This document shows positions 33,883 through 43,031 of a DNA stretch of 64,000 nucleotides, one piece after another (within the stretch, counting starts at the first letter, position 1; every line of letters starts with the position of its first letter). The stretch is from Chloracidobacterium sp. Lineage in GTDB: Bacteria > Acidobacteriota > Blastocatellia > Pyrinomonadales > Pyrinomonadaceae. The stretch lies in NCBI GenBank assembly GCA_016711345.1, contig JADJTD010000001.1:1116001-1180000 (forward strand), given 5' to 3'. Under the pieces are notes generated by a model that saw nothing but the letters and a program-made list of their open reading frames with translations, was not told the origin of the DNA and did not search any database. Made by a program: the position numbers and the translations under genes.

Positions 33883-34188
33883 CTACTTTGCCTTCTCTTC
33901 GATCTTGAGAATGTCGCCTTTGGTGAAAAGGTATGTTTTCATGTGCTCGTCAAACTTTTTATTGTGCCGACGAAGCCATTCGAGAGCCATTACGGCATGT
34001 TCGATCTCTTCGTCGCGGTTGTGTTCGAGTATCTTCTTTAATTGCCTGTCTGAAGTTTGCTCGGCTCGCTGGTTATACCAATCGACCGCCTCGAGTTCCT
34101 CCTGAACCGATTTGATCGCACGTGAAAAATTGCGCGACGCTTCGCTCATTTTGTCGTAATCTTCATGCCATTCTGCACTTGTTGCCAT
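33883..34188 (-). CDS. EncFtn-like ferritin (encapsulated-ferritin family), no encapsulin nearby
   Basis: The 101-residue protein matches the encapsulated-ferritin family: EELEAVDWYNQR (30-41), HNRDEEIEHAVMALEWLRR (56-74) and HMKTYLFT. Glu31, Glu61 and His64 occupy the positions of the di-iron ferroxidase ligands Glu32/Glu62/His65 of the Rhodospirillum rubrum protein. Family members form a decamer that oxidises Fe(II) inside encapsulin shells. Here the C-terminus ends in KIEEKAK, with no encapsulin-targeting peptide, and no encapsulin gene is in the window. GGAG before ATG supports the start. Confidence 0.85.
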   Translation of the reverse strand: MATSAEWHEDYDKMSEASRNFSRAIKSVQEELEAVDWYNQRAEQTSDRQLKKILEHNRDEEIEHAVMALEWLRRHNKKFDEHMKTYLFTKGDILKIEEKAK

Positions 34189-34325
34189 TGTGTATTTCTC
34201 CTTATTTGCTTGCCGATAATCTTACGCCACAACCTGGCAACACTCAAATTTTGAAATTAAACCATTGACAATAGGCGTAATTCGCAATAGATTCGAGGAA
34301 TTCTAACCTAAGGAGAAATTTGTTT

Positions 34326-34784
34326 ATGTCAGTCAAAGCTATACCTGACGGCTACGAAGGCATCACGCCGTATCTGATCTGCAAGAATGCCGAAGCCGCG
34401 ATCGAATTTTACAAGCGTGCTTTTGGAGCGGAGGAACTTTTTCGCATTGGCGGAGGGCCGGGCGTTGTCGGCCACGCGGAGATGAAAATCGGCAATGCAG
34501 TATTTATGATGGCGGATGAATTTCCGCCTATGGCAGTTGGCCCGGAAACGATCGGCGGTTCGCCGGTGAGTCTCTACATTTACGTCGAAGATGTTGACGC
34601 TTTTACGGAAAAGGCAATCGCCGAAGGCCTGGAAGTGTTAAAGCCTGTATCAGATCAATTCTACGGCGACCGCACCGGTCACTTTAGAGATCCGTTCGGA
34701 CATCTCTGGGCTTTTGGAACACACAAAGAAGACCTTTCGCCGGAAGAACTGAACGAACGTGCCAAAGCGGCCCATGGCGGCTAA
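34326..34784 (+). CDS. VOC family protein (PhnB/glyoxalase-like)
   Basis: The 152-residue protein has the vicinal-oxygen-chelate fold of PhnB-like proteins. ITPYLICKNAEAAIEFYKRA (12-31) is followed by FGAEELFRI, GHAEMKIGNAVFMMADEFP and a C-terminal YGDRTGHFRDPFGHLWAFGTH. Metal-ligand candidates are His in GHAEM, Glu in EMKI and His in FGHLW. No substrate can be named. A clear AAGGAG lies about 10 bases before ATG 34326. Confidence 0.88.
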   Translation: MSVKAIPDGYEGITPYLICKNAEAAIEFYKRAFGAEELFRIGGGPGVVGHAEMKIGNAVFMMADEFPPMAVGPETIGGSPVSLYIYVEDVDAFTEKAIAEGLEVLKPVSDQFYGDRTGHFRDPFGHLWAFGTHKEDLSPEELNERAKAAHGG

Positions 34785-34790
34785 ATAAAT

Positions 34791-35735
34791 TTACTTAGTA
34801 TCAATAAACACGGGCGACTGATGATATTTCATCGGACTGTCGCCCGTGATCTTTTTTGTCTCTTTATTTTTGTAATTCATCAGATACAGATCGTAACGTC
34901 CTGTTGCCTCATCGCGGCTGTCAAACACAAGCCACTCGCCGTCCGGCGACCAATCGTGCCAGCCTTCGTCCAATTTGCTGTCAGTTAATTTCCACTGACG
35001 CTTTCCATCGGGTGTCACGGCGTATATAGATTGCTTGCCTGCCTGATTGGACTGATACGTGATGAATTTGTATCTTGCGTTCCAATGCGGCGGCCCGACC
35101 TTGTAACTGAAATCTTTTGCGAGCGGATCGCTTGCCGGATATGTCGTGAGCTTCTTCCGGTCTGTGCCGTCCGCATTCATCACATATAGTTCTTCGATCT
35201 CGTTTCGGTCAGTGCGATTCTTTTTATAAACATATGCGATCTTTTTGTCGTCCGGTGAAAATGTAGGATCGCGAAATACGGCGTTGGGTTCATTTGTAAG
35301 CTGGCGAAAATGCCCGTTTTCGATATTTACAAGGAATAACTGATATCGAATAGCACTTCCAATACGGCCTGAAACAACCAGTTCTTTTTGCTTTGAACCG
35401 CTGCCCATCCACGAATCTTCAAGCTGTAAATTAGAGACTTTCCGCACATCTGAGCCGTCAATATTAGACATATGCAAAAAATAGCATCGTCTGCACGCAT
35501 CGCGGTCGCTGACAAAAAGAAGTTTGTTCTTTAGCGAATAGTACGTCCATGCAACGTCCTTATGGTTAGTAACGTTCCTACGTGAGGTGCCGTCAATATT
35601 CATCAAATAGACTTCGTAATCGTCGGCCTTCTGATCTTGGAGCGTATTGAATGCGATCTTAAATTGGGGTGATTGAGAATTGACGACAGTAAATCCGCCG
35701 CAAAATAAAACTAATATTAATGTGATAATCTTCAA
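34791..35735 (-). CDS. Secreted TolB-like beta-propeller protein
   Basis: The 314-residue protein has a signal peptide (about 1-20) and WD40-like PD40 repeats. Examples are VYLMNIDGTSRRNVTNH, FLHMSNIDGSDVRKVS, LYVMNADGTDRKKLTTY and SPDGEWLVFDSRD. This is the TolB-type propeller, here without the TolB N-terminal domain. It is periplasmic or secreted, partner unknown. The start is TTG with GGAG about 8 bases upstream; no in-frame ATG gives a signal peptide. Confidence 0.85.
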   Translation of the reverse strand: MKIITLILVLFCGGFTVVNSQSPQFKIAFNTLQDQKADDYEVYLMNIDGTSRRNVTNHKDVAWTYYSLKNKLLFVSDRDACRRCYFLHMSNIDGSDVRKVSNLQLEDSWMGSGSKQKELVVSGRIGSAIRYQLFLVNIENGHFRQLTNEPNAVFRDPTFSPDDKKIAYVYKKNRTDRNEIEELYVMNADGTDRKKLTTYPASDPLAKDFSYKVGPPHWNARYKFITYQSNQAGKQSIYAVTPDGKRQWKLTDSKLDEGWHDWSPDGEWLVFDSRDEATGRYDLYLMNYKNKETKKITGDSPMKYHQSPVFIDTK

Positions 35736-35739
35736 AATA

Positions 35740-35766
35740 TTGACTCCATTGATGTGCTAATATACT
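35740..35766 (+). promoter_or_regulatory. Candidate leaderless promoter of the DUF2461 gene
   Basis: TTGACT (35740-35745) and TATACT (35761-35766) are separated by 15 bases. ATG follows after 7 bases with no Shine-Dalgarno. Transcription would begin at or very near the start codon. Confidence 0.5.
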
Positions 35767-35773
35767 GCAAAAT

Positions 35774-36433
35774 ATGATCGCAAAAGAAACACTCGACTTT
35801 CTCAAAAAACTCAGCAAGAACAACAACCGCGAATGGTTTCAGGCGAATAAAAGATCATTCGATGCCGCTCAGGATAATATGACCGCGTTTGCGGGATTTC
35901 TCATCGGCGAGATCGGCAAACTCGACAACTCCGTTGCCTCTATTGATCCAAAATCCTGTGTTTTTCGCATTTATCGCGATGTGCGTTTTTCAAAAGACAA
36001 AAGCCCATACAAAACAAACCTTGGAGCTTACATCAGTCCCGGCGGCCGCAAATCTATGCAGCCGGGATATTATTTTCACCTTGAACCAGGCAAAAGTTTT
36101 GTAGCTGGCGGTAAGCATATTCCTGACGGGAGCGAGACGCTTAAGATTCGTAATGCGATCGCAAAAAACACCGCAGAGTTTCTGAAAATCGTCAAAAAAA
36201 AGAGTTTTCTTGATACGTTCGGCGAGCTACATGGCGATGCCCTCAAGTCTGCTCCAAAAGGCTTCGACGCGGATCACAAAGCCATTGAATATCTAAAACT
36301 AAAAGAGTTCATGGCATTCACCGAGTTCAAAAGTGATAAGACATTGACCGACGCCCTGTTCCCTAAAAACCTCGTCAAAATGATGAAGGAAATGTACCCG
36401 CTCATTACATTCTTGCGCAAGGCTCTCGCTTAG
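35774..36433 (+). CDS. DUF2461 family protein
   Basis: The 219-residue protein matches DUF2461 (TIGR02453): FLKKLSKNNNREWFQANK (9-26), FRIYRDVRFSKDKSPYKTN (64-82), YYFHLEPGKSFVAGG and a final helix. Family members are common but functionally uncharacterised. Start and upstream signals fit a leaderless mRNA. The gene converges with the DUF4287 gene, overlapping by 4 bases. Confidence 0.9.
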   Translation: MIAKETLDFLKKLSKNNNREWFQANKRSFDAAQDNMTAFAGFLIGEIGKLDNSVASIDPKSCVFRIYRDVRFSKDKSPYKTNLGAYISPGGRKSMQPGYYFHLEPGKSFVAGGKHIPDGSETLKIRNAIAKNTAEFLKIVKKKSFLDTFGELHGDALKSAPKGFDADHKAIEYLKLKEFMAFTEFKSDKTLTDALFPKNLVKMMKEMYPLITFLRKALA

Positions 36434-37002
36434 TGACAACGCGAATGTGACTGCTTTAGCAATTCCACCAGACCACTATCAAGCTGACATGGATCGGTCA
36501 CTACGACCATATGTGATATCCGCGGCATCGGGCCTGTGAGCTTTGCTTTTTCGACTTTGTAATCGAAAGGCCGGTCACCAAGATCCAGTCCAATGCGAAG
36601 TTCTTTCGGCTTAATATTTACAGCACCAAATTCGCGATTTGCGAGTACTGAAACATACGTTTTCTTTGGCAGTATTGACGCCTCAGGAAAGTTCTTTGCA
36701 ATTAACCCGACGAATTCATCGAACAGCGGCCGCATATCAGCGGCTTTTGTAAATTGCCTTTCCAGCAGATCGTCGGTGCTGGCATAAACAGCCTTGCCGC
36801 CGTTTGCATGGATGCCGGCAAGCAAAGAGGCGTTCATGTGGCCGAAACCATGTTCGGCCTTGAGCCAAGCGATCATTTCGTTACGTTTCTTGCTGTTAAA
36901 CGCGTCAATAACCTTCATCCACGTATTCAAATCTCTGCCCGTCGAGCCTTCCAGCCCGTCCATAAATTCCTTCTCAAATTCGCCCGATGTTTTCTGTGCC
37001 AT
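36430..37002 (-). CDS. DUF4287/DUF5655 domain protein
   Basis: The 190-residue protein has an N-terminal DUF4287 domain (TGRDLNTWMKVIDAFNSKKR, HGFGHMNASLLA) and a C-terminal DUF5655 domain (LFDEFVGLIAKNF, KKTYVSVLANREFGAV, LRIGLDLG). The second resembles a domain of unknown role found next to DNA-related proteins. ATG 37002 is preferred because GGAG lies 6 bases upstream; upstream starts at 37008 and 37014 lack spacing. No neighbour suggests a pathway. Confidence 0.85.
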   Translation of the reverse strand: MAQKTSGEFEKEFMDGLEGSTGRDLNTWMKVIDAFNSKKRNEMIAWLKAEHGFGHMNASLLAGIHANGGKAVYASTDDLLERQFTKAADMRPLFDEFVGLIAKNFPEASILPKKTYVSVLANREFGAVNIKPKELRIGLDLGDRPFDYKVEKAKLTGPMPRISHMVVVTDPCQLDSGLVELLKQSHSRCH

Positions 37003-37098
37003 TTTCATCTCCAAATTCCAAGTGTAAATCCGATCACATCAATCGTATGTCAACGATCGGCGTAGCGTATTGGAAAAAATTAACCCTTAGTTCTTTGA

Positions 37099-37917
37099 CT
37101 AACCTACCGGAATGTAGTTCTGATAATTGGTGTGGATCTTTGCGTATTGCTCCGGCGTGAATCCCGAAAAATGTTTGAAATCATTTATGAAATGCGCCTG
37201 ATCGTAAAAGCCGCATTCGAGAGCGACCGTGCCCCAATCTACTCTGTCAGCATCGTCGATGATCTGAACTGCTTTTTGAAATCGCATCAATCGCAAATAT
37301 GACTTCGGGGTCACGCCTACCTGACGGCGGAACATATCGATAAAATGCTTCTGTGAATAGCCGATCTTTTCGTTCATTCGCGCAATATTAAGGCCGTCGG
37401 GCCGCTTGGTCATTTCTTCGATGGCAAAAGCAACACATGGATTCATATCGAGCTTTGAATGAAATTTGCGAGTTAAGAAATCCTCGACGATCTTAAAGCG
37501 CTCAGTAATATCCTTAACGGCCAGCAACCTTTCACGCAATAGTCCAAAATCGCTGCCCCAAACAAGATCCGCATCGACAACGCTGTCCTTAATCTCATCC
37601 ATAGGAAAAGGAAAAAACGGCGCGGCCTTTCCCTTTTTGAAGGCAATGACCATCATCGCCGAGCCGTTACCCGCCGGTATCGTAATCGGCTGGGTTCTCA
37701 AGCCCGATGCCCACACATGATTACAAGCTTGTATCTCCTTCAACGTGTGATTGTCGTAAATATATTGCGGAGTATCGTGAAAATCGATCAGTATCTCAAC
37801 GTCGCCATTGGGCAAAAACCGGTCAACTGCATGCGCGTGATAAATGCCTTCGAAATAAATGAACACATCTATAAACTGATCGAGTGGAAATGTTGGAAAA
37901 TATGCCTGATGAAGCAT
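37099..37917 (-). CDS. AraC family transcription regulator
   Basis: The 272-residue regulator has an N-terminal cupin-like ligand domain (VEILIDFHDTPQYIYD, a DUF6597-type region). The C-terminal double helix-turn-helix covers about 180-262: NEKIGYSQKHFIDMFRRQVG, then VTPKSYLRLMRFQKA, CGFYDQAHFINDFKHFSGFT. Ligand unknown. It starts 2 bases after the rpiB stop, so both are co-transcribed. Confidence 0.9.
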   Translation of the reverse strand: MLHQAYFPTFPLDQFIDVFIYFEGIYHAHAVDRFLPNGDVEILIDFHDTPQYIYDNHTLKEIQACNHVWASGLRTQPITIPAGNGSAMMVIAFKKGKAAPFFPFPMDEIKDSVVDADLVWGSDFGLLRERLLAVKDITERFKIVEDFLTRKFHSKLDMNPCVAFAIEEMTKRPDGLNIARMNEKIGYSQKHFIDMFRRQVGVTPKSYLRLMRFQKAVQIIDDADRVDWGTVALECGFYDQAHFINDFKHFSGFTPEQYAKIHTNYQNYIPVG

Positions 37918-37919
37918 TG

Positions 37920-38372
37920 CTATCGTGTTAGATCATCCTTTTCTATCTGCTCAATCTTTTCCACGCGACGCTCGTGTCGCCCGCCTTCGAAATCGGCAGA
38001 AAACCACGCCTTGACGATCTTTTGCATTTCGTCCTGCGAAATAAATCGGGCGGGGATCGAAAGCACATTCGCATCGTTGTGTTGTCGTGAGAGCTTTGCA
38101 ATGTCTTCGTTCCATGCAACGGCAGCTCGAACGCCGGGAACTTTATTTGCCGCTATCGCCATGCCGGTTCCGGAACCGCATAAAAGCACCCCGCGATCAT
38201 ACTGGCCGTCAACCACGGCTTCGCCAACCTTGCGCGCATAATCCGGATAATCAACTGAATCACACGAATAGGTGCCCATGTCTTTATAAGCGACGCCGAT
38301 CTCATCGAGAATTTTCTTCAGATTTTCTTTTTCTTCAAATCCAGCGTGGTCGGCGGCAAGTGCGATCTTCAT
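37920..38372 (-). CDS. rpiB: Ribose-5-phosphate isomerase B
   Basis: The 150-residue enzyme interconverts ribose-5-phosphate and ribulose-5-phosphate. MKIALAADHAGFEEKENLK opens it; DYPDYARKVGEAV, then GVLLCGSGTGMAIAANKVPGVRA with the catalytic cysteine, and NDANVLSIPARFI are family signatures. ATG 38372 with AGAGGA upstream gives the usual length; the frame extends to 38420 without support. It is followed by an AraC-type regulator in the same unit. Confidence 0.95.
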   Translation of the reverse strand: MKIALAADHAGFEEKENLKKILDEIGVAYKDMGTYSCDSVDYPDYARKVGEAVVDGQYDRGVLLCGSGTGMAIAANKVPGVRAAVAWNEDIAKLSRQHNDANVLSIPARFISQDEMQKIVKAWFSADFEGGRHERRVEKIEQIEKDDLTR

Positions 38373-38527
38373 AATTGTTCCTCTTTGACCAATTGTAAAA
38401 CAGATTGCCCAAGCCCGCACGTCAATCGTGGGCTAGGGCAAAGAATTCTGTCGGGCAAATAAAAATCTCTGCAAGATGTCCAAGCATCTACCGTTCGTTT
38501 AGTAAATCTCGTTTTTGGAGCAAACTA

Positions 38528-39808
38528 ATGAAAATCAAATATTCCTTTCTTCTTGCAACGGTCTTTCTCCTTTCATCCACTCTTTTTGCGGCTGGTACAT
38601 CTGTTGACGAGCTTGCGGTTCTCGCGGTTTCGGAAACGTCTTCGACATCAAAGGCCGCTATTACCGAACTTCGAAAAATGGGCAATGCGGGCCTCGACGC
38701 TCTTTTTGTTAAATATGCCGCCGACATTGACGGTTACACAAAAACGGGCGAAGCGGACGAAAACTGGAAGCGCGTCGCAAGCGCTCTCGACACCGTCGCA
38801 ATGCAAAAGGACGTTTACACGTCGCATCTCTTTTGGTACACCGATCTCGACCAAGCAAAAAAAGCCGCGAAGCTTCAAAACAAACCGATCCTAAGTCTCC
38901 GGCTGCTGGGAAATCTGAACGAAGAATTTTCGTGTGCCAACAGCCGACTTTTCCGGGCAGTTCTCTATTCGAACGCCGATATCTCAAAATATCTTCGCGA
39001 CAACTATATCCTGCATTGGAAATCGGTTCGTCCGGCTCCGCGTATCACTATTGATTTCGGCGACGGACGAAAGATCGAGCGAACTATCACAGGCAATAGC
39101 GTCCATTACATTCTCTCGTCTGACGGCAGCATCATTGATGCAATTCCCGGCCTTTACAGTCCGGTGATGTTCCTTGATTACATTGCGAAGGCAAGCGAAA
39201 TAAACAAAGCTGTCCAGTTTTTGTCTGAAGCAAAACGGCAGTCAGCATTGATGAAATACCGCAAGGCTAGCTTTGATCAGATCATCGCAAACCGCAAAAA
39301 AACAGTCGAAACAGCAGGCGTCGATCTTACAGAAACTAAGTCAGGAACGCTTGCGATCCTCGCCGCACCGATGGCTGTTTCAAAAGCGATAGTTGTCGAT
39401 GAGTATTCGATACTGCGCGTGTTTGACGATTTTGCAAAGTTTGAGCCGTCAATCAAATTTGACGATTGGAGCAAACTCGCCGACGTTTATGTGCCAAGAT
39501 CAAACATTGACGCAGACAGCATCGCACTTGTCCGCAGACAAAATCGCAAAACGGGCCTTACAGAGGATGAGTTCAAGGCTCTCTTTGCAAAGCTCGACAA
39601 TTTCGTTGCGATCGACTCGACACGAAATGATTTTCTATATCACACAAAGCTATATGAATGGCTCAACAGAAGATTTAACGGCGACCTCGAAGCCCTAAAC
39701 GCAAGGGTTTACGATCAGATATTCCAAACTCCGAACCACGACAAATGGCTCGGCCTTTATTCAAATGACGTTTATACCGCTCTCGATGGTAACGGTATTG
39801 TAAAATAG
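38528..39808 (+). CDS. Secreted hypothetical protein with thioredoxin-like region
   Basis: The 426-residue protein has a signal peptide (about 1-20, cleavage near LFAAG). Residues about 110-235 resemble a thioredoxin-like fold of the type that lacks CxxC: WYTDLDQAKKAAKLQNKPIL, NSRLFRAVLYSNADISKYLR, VHYILSSDGSIIDAIPGLYS. Only one Cys (FSCANS) is present, so no redox pair. The second half is helical without a known domain. A clear terminator follows the stop. Confidence 0.65.
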   Translation: MKIKYSFLLATVFLLSSTLFAAGTSVDELAVLAVSETSSTSKAAITELRKMGNAGLDALFVKYAADIDGYTKTGEADENWKRVASALDTVAMQKDVYTSHLFWYTDLDQAKKAAKLQNKPILSLRLLGNLNEEFSCANSRLFRAVLYSNADISKYLRDNYILHWKSVRPAPRITIDFGDGRKIERTITGNSVHYILSSDGSIIDAIPGLYSPVMFLDYIAKASEINKAVQFLSEAKRQSALMKYRKASFDQIIANRKKTVETAGVDLTETKSGTLAILAAPMAVSKAIVVDEYSILRVFDDFAKFEPSIKFDDWSKLADVYVPRSNIDADSIALVRRQNRKTGLTEDEFKALFAKLDNFVAIDSTRNDFLYHTKLYEWLNRRFNGDLEALNARVYDQIFQTPNHDKWLGLYSNDVYTALDGNGIVK

Positions 39809-39832
39809 ACTCCGGAAACACGATCAAAACCA

Positions 39833-39863
39833 GACGCAGGCATGCAGCGGCCTGCGTCTTTTT
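39833..39863 (+). terminator. Rho-independent terminator
   Basis: GACGCAGGC (39833-39841) pairs with GCCTGCGTC (39850-39858), followed by TTTTTG. It lies 24 bases after the stop of the gene at 38528-39808. Confidence 0.88.
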
Positions 39864-39882
39864 GTTAGAACATTATTTGATG

Positions 39883-39960
39883 TGCTAGTCGCTAATAGAT
39901 AGCAGCTAGCAGCCAACAACTAAATTCCCGCTACTAGCCACTGGCTATTAGTTGCTAGCC
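39883..39960. repeat. Intergenic inverted repeat, GCTAGCAGC/GTTGCTAGC family
   Basis: CTAGCAGCCAACAACTAA (39906-39923) is an imperfect inverted match to TTAGTTGCTAGCC (39948-39960), with further GCTA-rich units between. It lies before the protease-TPR gene, 67 bases from its ATG. This is a different family from the GCCACGAAT and CCACAGAG elements. Confidence 0.55.
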
Positions 39961-40026
39961 GGAAACCCTGCTACATCTTTATTTATCAAAAAAGTTTGTT
40001 GAAGCTTATAAAACGGCTTATAATCA

Positions 40027-41481
40027 ATGGTTGTCACAATAATGGTTCGAACGAGCATAAAAATTACCTTTTTTCTTATCTACATCGCTTTTTTGGGTGT
40101 AGTGACAACAACGGCGCAGGATTTTTTGCCTGAGTTGGTAAAGCGTATTAAACCGTCGGCGGTCGCGATCGAGACCTTTGATTCAAAAGACAATACCGTC
40201 GCTCGCGGCAGCGGTTTCTTTATCGCTCCTGATCGCATCATTACAAATCGGCACGTCATCGAAAGATCGACCCGCGTTGAGATCCATCTTCTTGACGGAA
40301 AGAAATTCCCGGTTCGTGGCGTCCTGGCAGTTGACGGCGAAGGCGACCTCGCATTGTTGAAAGTCGATGTTCCGAAAGCACTTGCAATTCCGCTTCCTAT
40401 AGTTCGGGCGGTTCCTCAGGAAGGCGAATCGATAGTCGTAATCGGCAACCCATATGGCCTCGAAGGCAGCGTGTCGAATGGAATTGTTTCGGCGGTGCGT
40501 GAGATTTCCGGCTACGGAAAAATAATTCAGATAACTGCTTCGATCTCGCCCGGCTCGTCCGGTTCGCCGGTCGTGAATATGGCCGGACAGGTGATCGGTG
40601 TCGCCACGCTGCAAGCCGCCGAGGGGCAAAACCTGAATTTCGCTGTTCCCGCCGAGCGTATTTTACAGCTTCGCATTAACGACCTTCAATCTTTTTCATC
40701 ACTGAGTGCCGAGAGCCAAAAAAACAAGCGCTCATCAGCCGAGCGTCTCTATTCGCAAGGCCTCGCCCAACTTTCACGTGACGATTACGCCAGAGCTTTG
40801 CCGTACTTTGAAAAAGCAGTCGAGACCGATGCCAATTATGCCGAGGCGTGGTATCAGGCAGGTTATTGCTACGGCGTGCTTGGCCGTCATGCCGACGCAT
40901 TGCGTGCATCGCGTCAAGCAGCAAAACTTCGCCCGGAATGGTCGGCAACTTTCATCAATATTGGCGTGTCGAGTTTTGCGCTCGGCCAATACAAAGATGC
41001 AGTTGAGGCATATAAAACGGCTTTACGTCTTGATGACGGTAACGCAGACATTCAATATTCGCTCGGCCTTACATTTGGCAAGATGAACCGGACGGACGAA
41101 GAAATTCTAGCCTATCAACGAGCCATAGCCATCAAACCTGATCACGTCAATGCGATTGAAAAACTCGGCCTCGCATTATTTAAAAAGAACCGTTTTGCCG
41201 CCGCCGCTACGGCCTTTGACCAACTAAAGATCTACCGGCCCGATGCAAAAACGTACAACTACCTCGCCGAGTGTTATCTTGAGATCGGCAAGACCGAAGA
41301 AAGCGTTGAGGCATTGAACAGTGCACTTGGCTACAATCCTGACTTCGAAAAGGCGCGTTACAACCTCGGCCGCGCCTATATAAAACTCGGCAATAATGAC
41401 ATGGCGCAAGTACAGTATGAGATCCTAAAAAATTCCCGCTCCGACTGGGCCGACCGCCTCTATGTGCTGCTAAATCCTTAA
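40027..41481 (+). CDS. Secreted trypsin-like (HtrA-type) serine protease with TPR repeats
   Basis: The 484-residue protein has a signal/anchor segment (about 10-30) and a trypsin-like domain with an intact triad: His76 in TNRHV, Asp107 in GDLALLKV and Ser178 in SPGSSGSPV. No PDZ domain follows. Instead about seven TPR units occupy residues about 235-475 (for example ALPYFEKAVETDANYAEAWY and AYKTALRLDDGNADIQYSLG). TPRs probably recruit partners or substrates. The likely location is periplasmic. An ATG at 40042 is an alternative start. Confidence 0.9.
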   Translation: MVVTIMVRTSIKITFFLIYIAFLGVVTTTAQDFLPELVKRIKPSAVAIETFDSKDNTVARGSGFFIAPDRIITNRHVIERSTRVEIHLLDGKKFPVRGVLAVDGEGDLALLKVDVPKALAIPLPIVRAVPQEGESIVVIGNPYGLEGSVSNGIVSAVREISGYGKIIQITASISPGSSGSPVVNMAGQVIGVATLQAAEGQNLNFAVPAERILQLRINDLQSFSSLSAESQKNKRSSAERLYSQGLAQLSRDDYARALPYFEKAVETDANYAEAWYQAGYCYGVLGRHADALRASRQAAKLRPEWSATFINIGVSSFALGQYKDAVEAYKTALRLDDGNADIQYSLGLTFGKMNRTDEEILAYQRAIAIKPDHVNAIEKLGLALFKKNRFAAAATAFDQLKIYRPDAKTYNYLAECYLEIGKTEESVEALNSALGYNPDFEKARYNLGRAYIKLGNNDMAQVQYEILKNSRSDWADRLYVLLNP

Positions 41482-41491
41482 ATAGAACGCT

Positions 41492-42940
41492 CTAGGGAGT
41501 AGACTCTTTTTCAACGAGAAGAGCACTTAGAAAGCTGTCTTGTATCTCTTTTTCCAGAAAGAGTCTGATGTGAACGCCGCAGGCGAAAACTGAGGTTTTT
41601 ATTGGGTAGATGCCGTCGTCAAATTCGGGTTTGCCGTTGGTCATCTTTTGAGTTGCAGCAAGTAGTGAGCGTTGCGTAACACGCCCGTCGCCAAGTGAGT
41701 AGATAAGTTCTTTTACCTGATCTTTTTTATACTCAGTGCCGTCATTTGCCTTGATGTCTTTTGCTTCAAGCAGTGTCGTCCATTTATTGTCCTTTTCGTC
41801 ATGGATGAGCACGGCGCCGTCAAGCGTCTGCGAGCAGTTCCCTCCAAAAGCATACAGATCTAACGGCACATTTTTTTCCACTACATCAAGTGCGGAATGA
41901 AAGCGCTTCGCCCTGCTTAACACCGACACAAAATATGAACGCGCCTGCGCATAAGTTGTCCGACCTGTAAGACGGTCATCAATGTTCGCCTTTTTATCAA
42001 GTGCTTTTGGTTTAATGTCTTTATTTGTAAGAGCCAGTCGAGGAGCATCCTTTAGCTTGCCTAGGAATTTCGGGTCGGCTAGCGCGCCCCAACCGTATTT
42101 TAGCCATGTGTCGGCGTCGTAAAGATCGAGAGCGATCGGCTTTAGATTTTCATCATAAAATCGAGCTGCTGACGGATGCGGGAGAAGCTGAAACATTGAC
42201 GGCGTCGCAAAAACATCCTCCGGCCGCAAGTCGTCGACAAAGGGCAGCTTTCGGTCCGCGATGATCGGTGAACCCCTTAGCAACGCTTCAAATGCGTTAA
42301 AGGACCCCTCGTTCGGCGTGCCGAACATCATGATTTTGTTCATAAATGCCGCGCCTGACCCATTGGGTTTGGGCTGTACGCCTTCCGCCGGCAGATCGGC
42401 CGTTCCATACATTGCTGCATAACGAGCGATAAGGCCCCCCATAGAATGCGCCAAAATGTCGAACTTTAGCTTCGGATCACGAACAGCTTTGCGAACCGCC
42501 GCCATTCGGCGCATTAATAGCTGCGCCGACTCGACATTGTCACGCCGCCAATCGTAGGGAAAAACATAAAAAACATTTGCCGCTTTTGGGTCGTTCCATT
42601 GAGCCTCGGTATAACCCTTTGCCTTGAGAGAGTCGATCAGTGATTGGTAAACTTCGATATCCGGAAACAATTTAATATCAACGGAACGAATTAAATCCTT
42701 TGGCTGCAAGCTGTCGCGATTGTGTGAGATAACCGGCGATTGTATAGGCAACCGCAGATCGTCCGTCTTGCCCCGCTTTACGCTGAACCAGACCGTCCTT
42801 CCCTCAGCATCAACTATTTCTGTGCCTGAAAAACCGGGAATAATAATGATGGGATTTCTTTGAACAGTTTGGCCGTCAACCGCAATGTAAGATAGCAGTA
42901 TTAATAATAAGAGGGACGAAAAAGTCGTTCTATTACGCAT
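41492..42940 (-). CDS. Secreted lecithin:cholesterol acyltransferase-like (LACT) esterase
   Basis: The 482-residue protein has a signal peptide (about 1-23). The alpha/beta-hydrolase of the LCAT type has PIIIIPGFSGTEIVD (30-44), the lid-side VFYVFPYDWRRDNVE and the nucleophile elbow DILAHSMGGLIARYAA (about 160-175). FGTPNEGSFNAFEAL follows, as in LCAT proteins. A late segment YSLGDGRVTQRSLLA fits the Asp of the triad, and CGVHIRLFLE offers the His. Acyl-transfer or lipase activity on lipids is expected; substrate unknown. It converges with the protease-TPR gene. Confidence 0.85.
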   Translation of the reverse strand: MRNRTTFSSLLLLILLSYIAVDGQTVQRNPIIIIPGFSGTEIVDAEGRTVWFSVKRGKTDDLRLPIQSPVISHNRDSLQPKDLIRSVDIKLFPDIEVYQSLIDSLKAKGYTEAQWNDPKAANVFYVFPYDWRRDNVESAQLLMRRMAAVRKAVRDPKLKFDILAHSMGGLIARYAAMYGTADLPAEGVQPKPNGSGAAFMNKIMMFGTPNEGSFNAFEALLRGSPIIADRKLPFVDDLRPEDVFATPSMFQLLPHPSAARFYDENLKPIALDLYDADTWLKYGWGALADPKFLGKLKDAPRLALTNKDIKPKALDKKANIDDRLTGRTTYAQARSYFVSVLSRAKRFHSALDVVEKNVPLDLYAFGGNCSQTLDGAVLIHDEKDNKWTTLLEAKDIKANDGTEYKKDQVKELIYSLGDGRVTQRSLLAATQKMTNGKPEFDDGIYPIKTSVFACGVHIRLFLEKEIQDSFLSALLVEKESTP

Positions 42941-42996
42941 AACCTCTGTTATGAGGGTGATATAAGCCTCTTGGTTGCAAAGGTTATGCTTTTTTA

Positions 42997-43024
42997 TTGT
43001 TATCCGTCGAAAATAAGATAATAT
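42997..43024 (+). promoter_or_regulatory. Candidate leaderless promoter of ubiX
   Basis: TTGTTA (42997-43002) and TAATAT (43019-43024) are 16 bases apart. ATG 43032 follows 7 bases later with no Shine-Dalgarno. Confidence 0.4.
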
Positions 43025-43031
43025 TTAGTAA

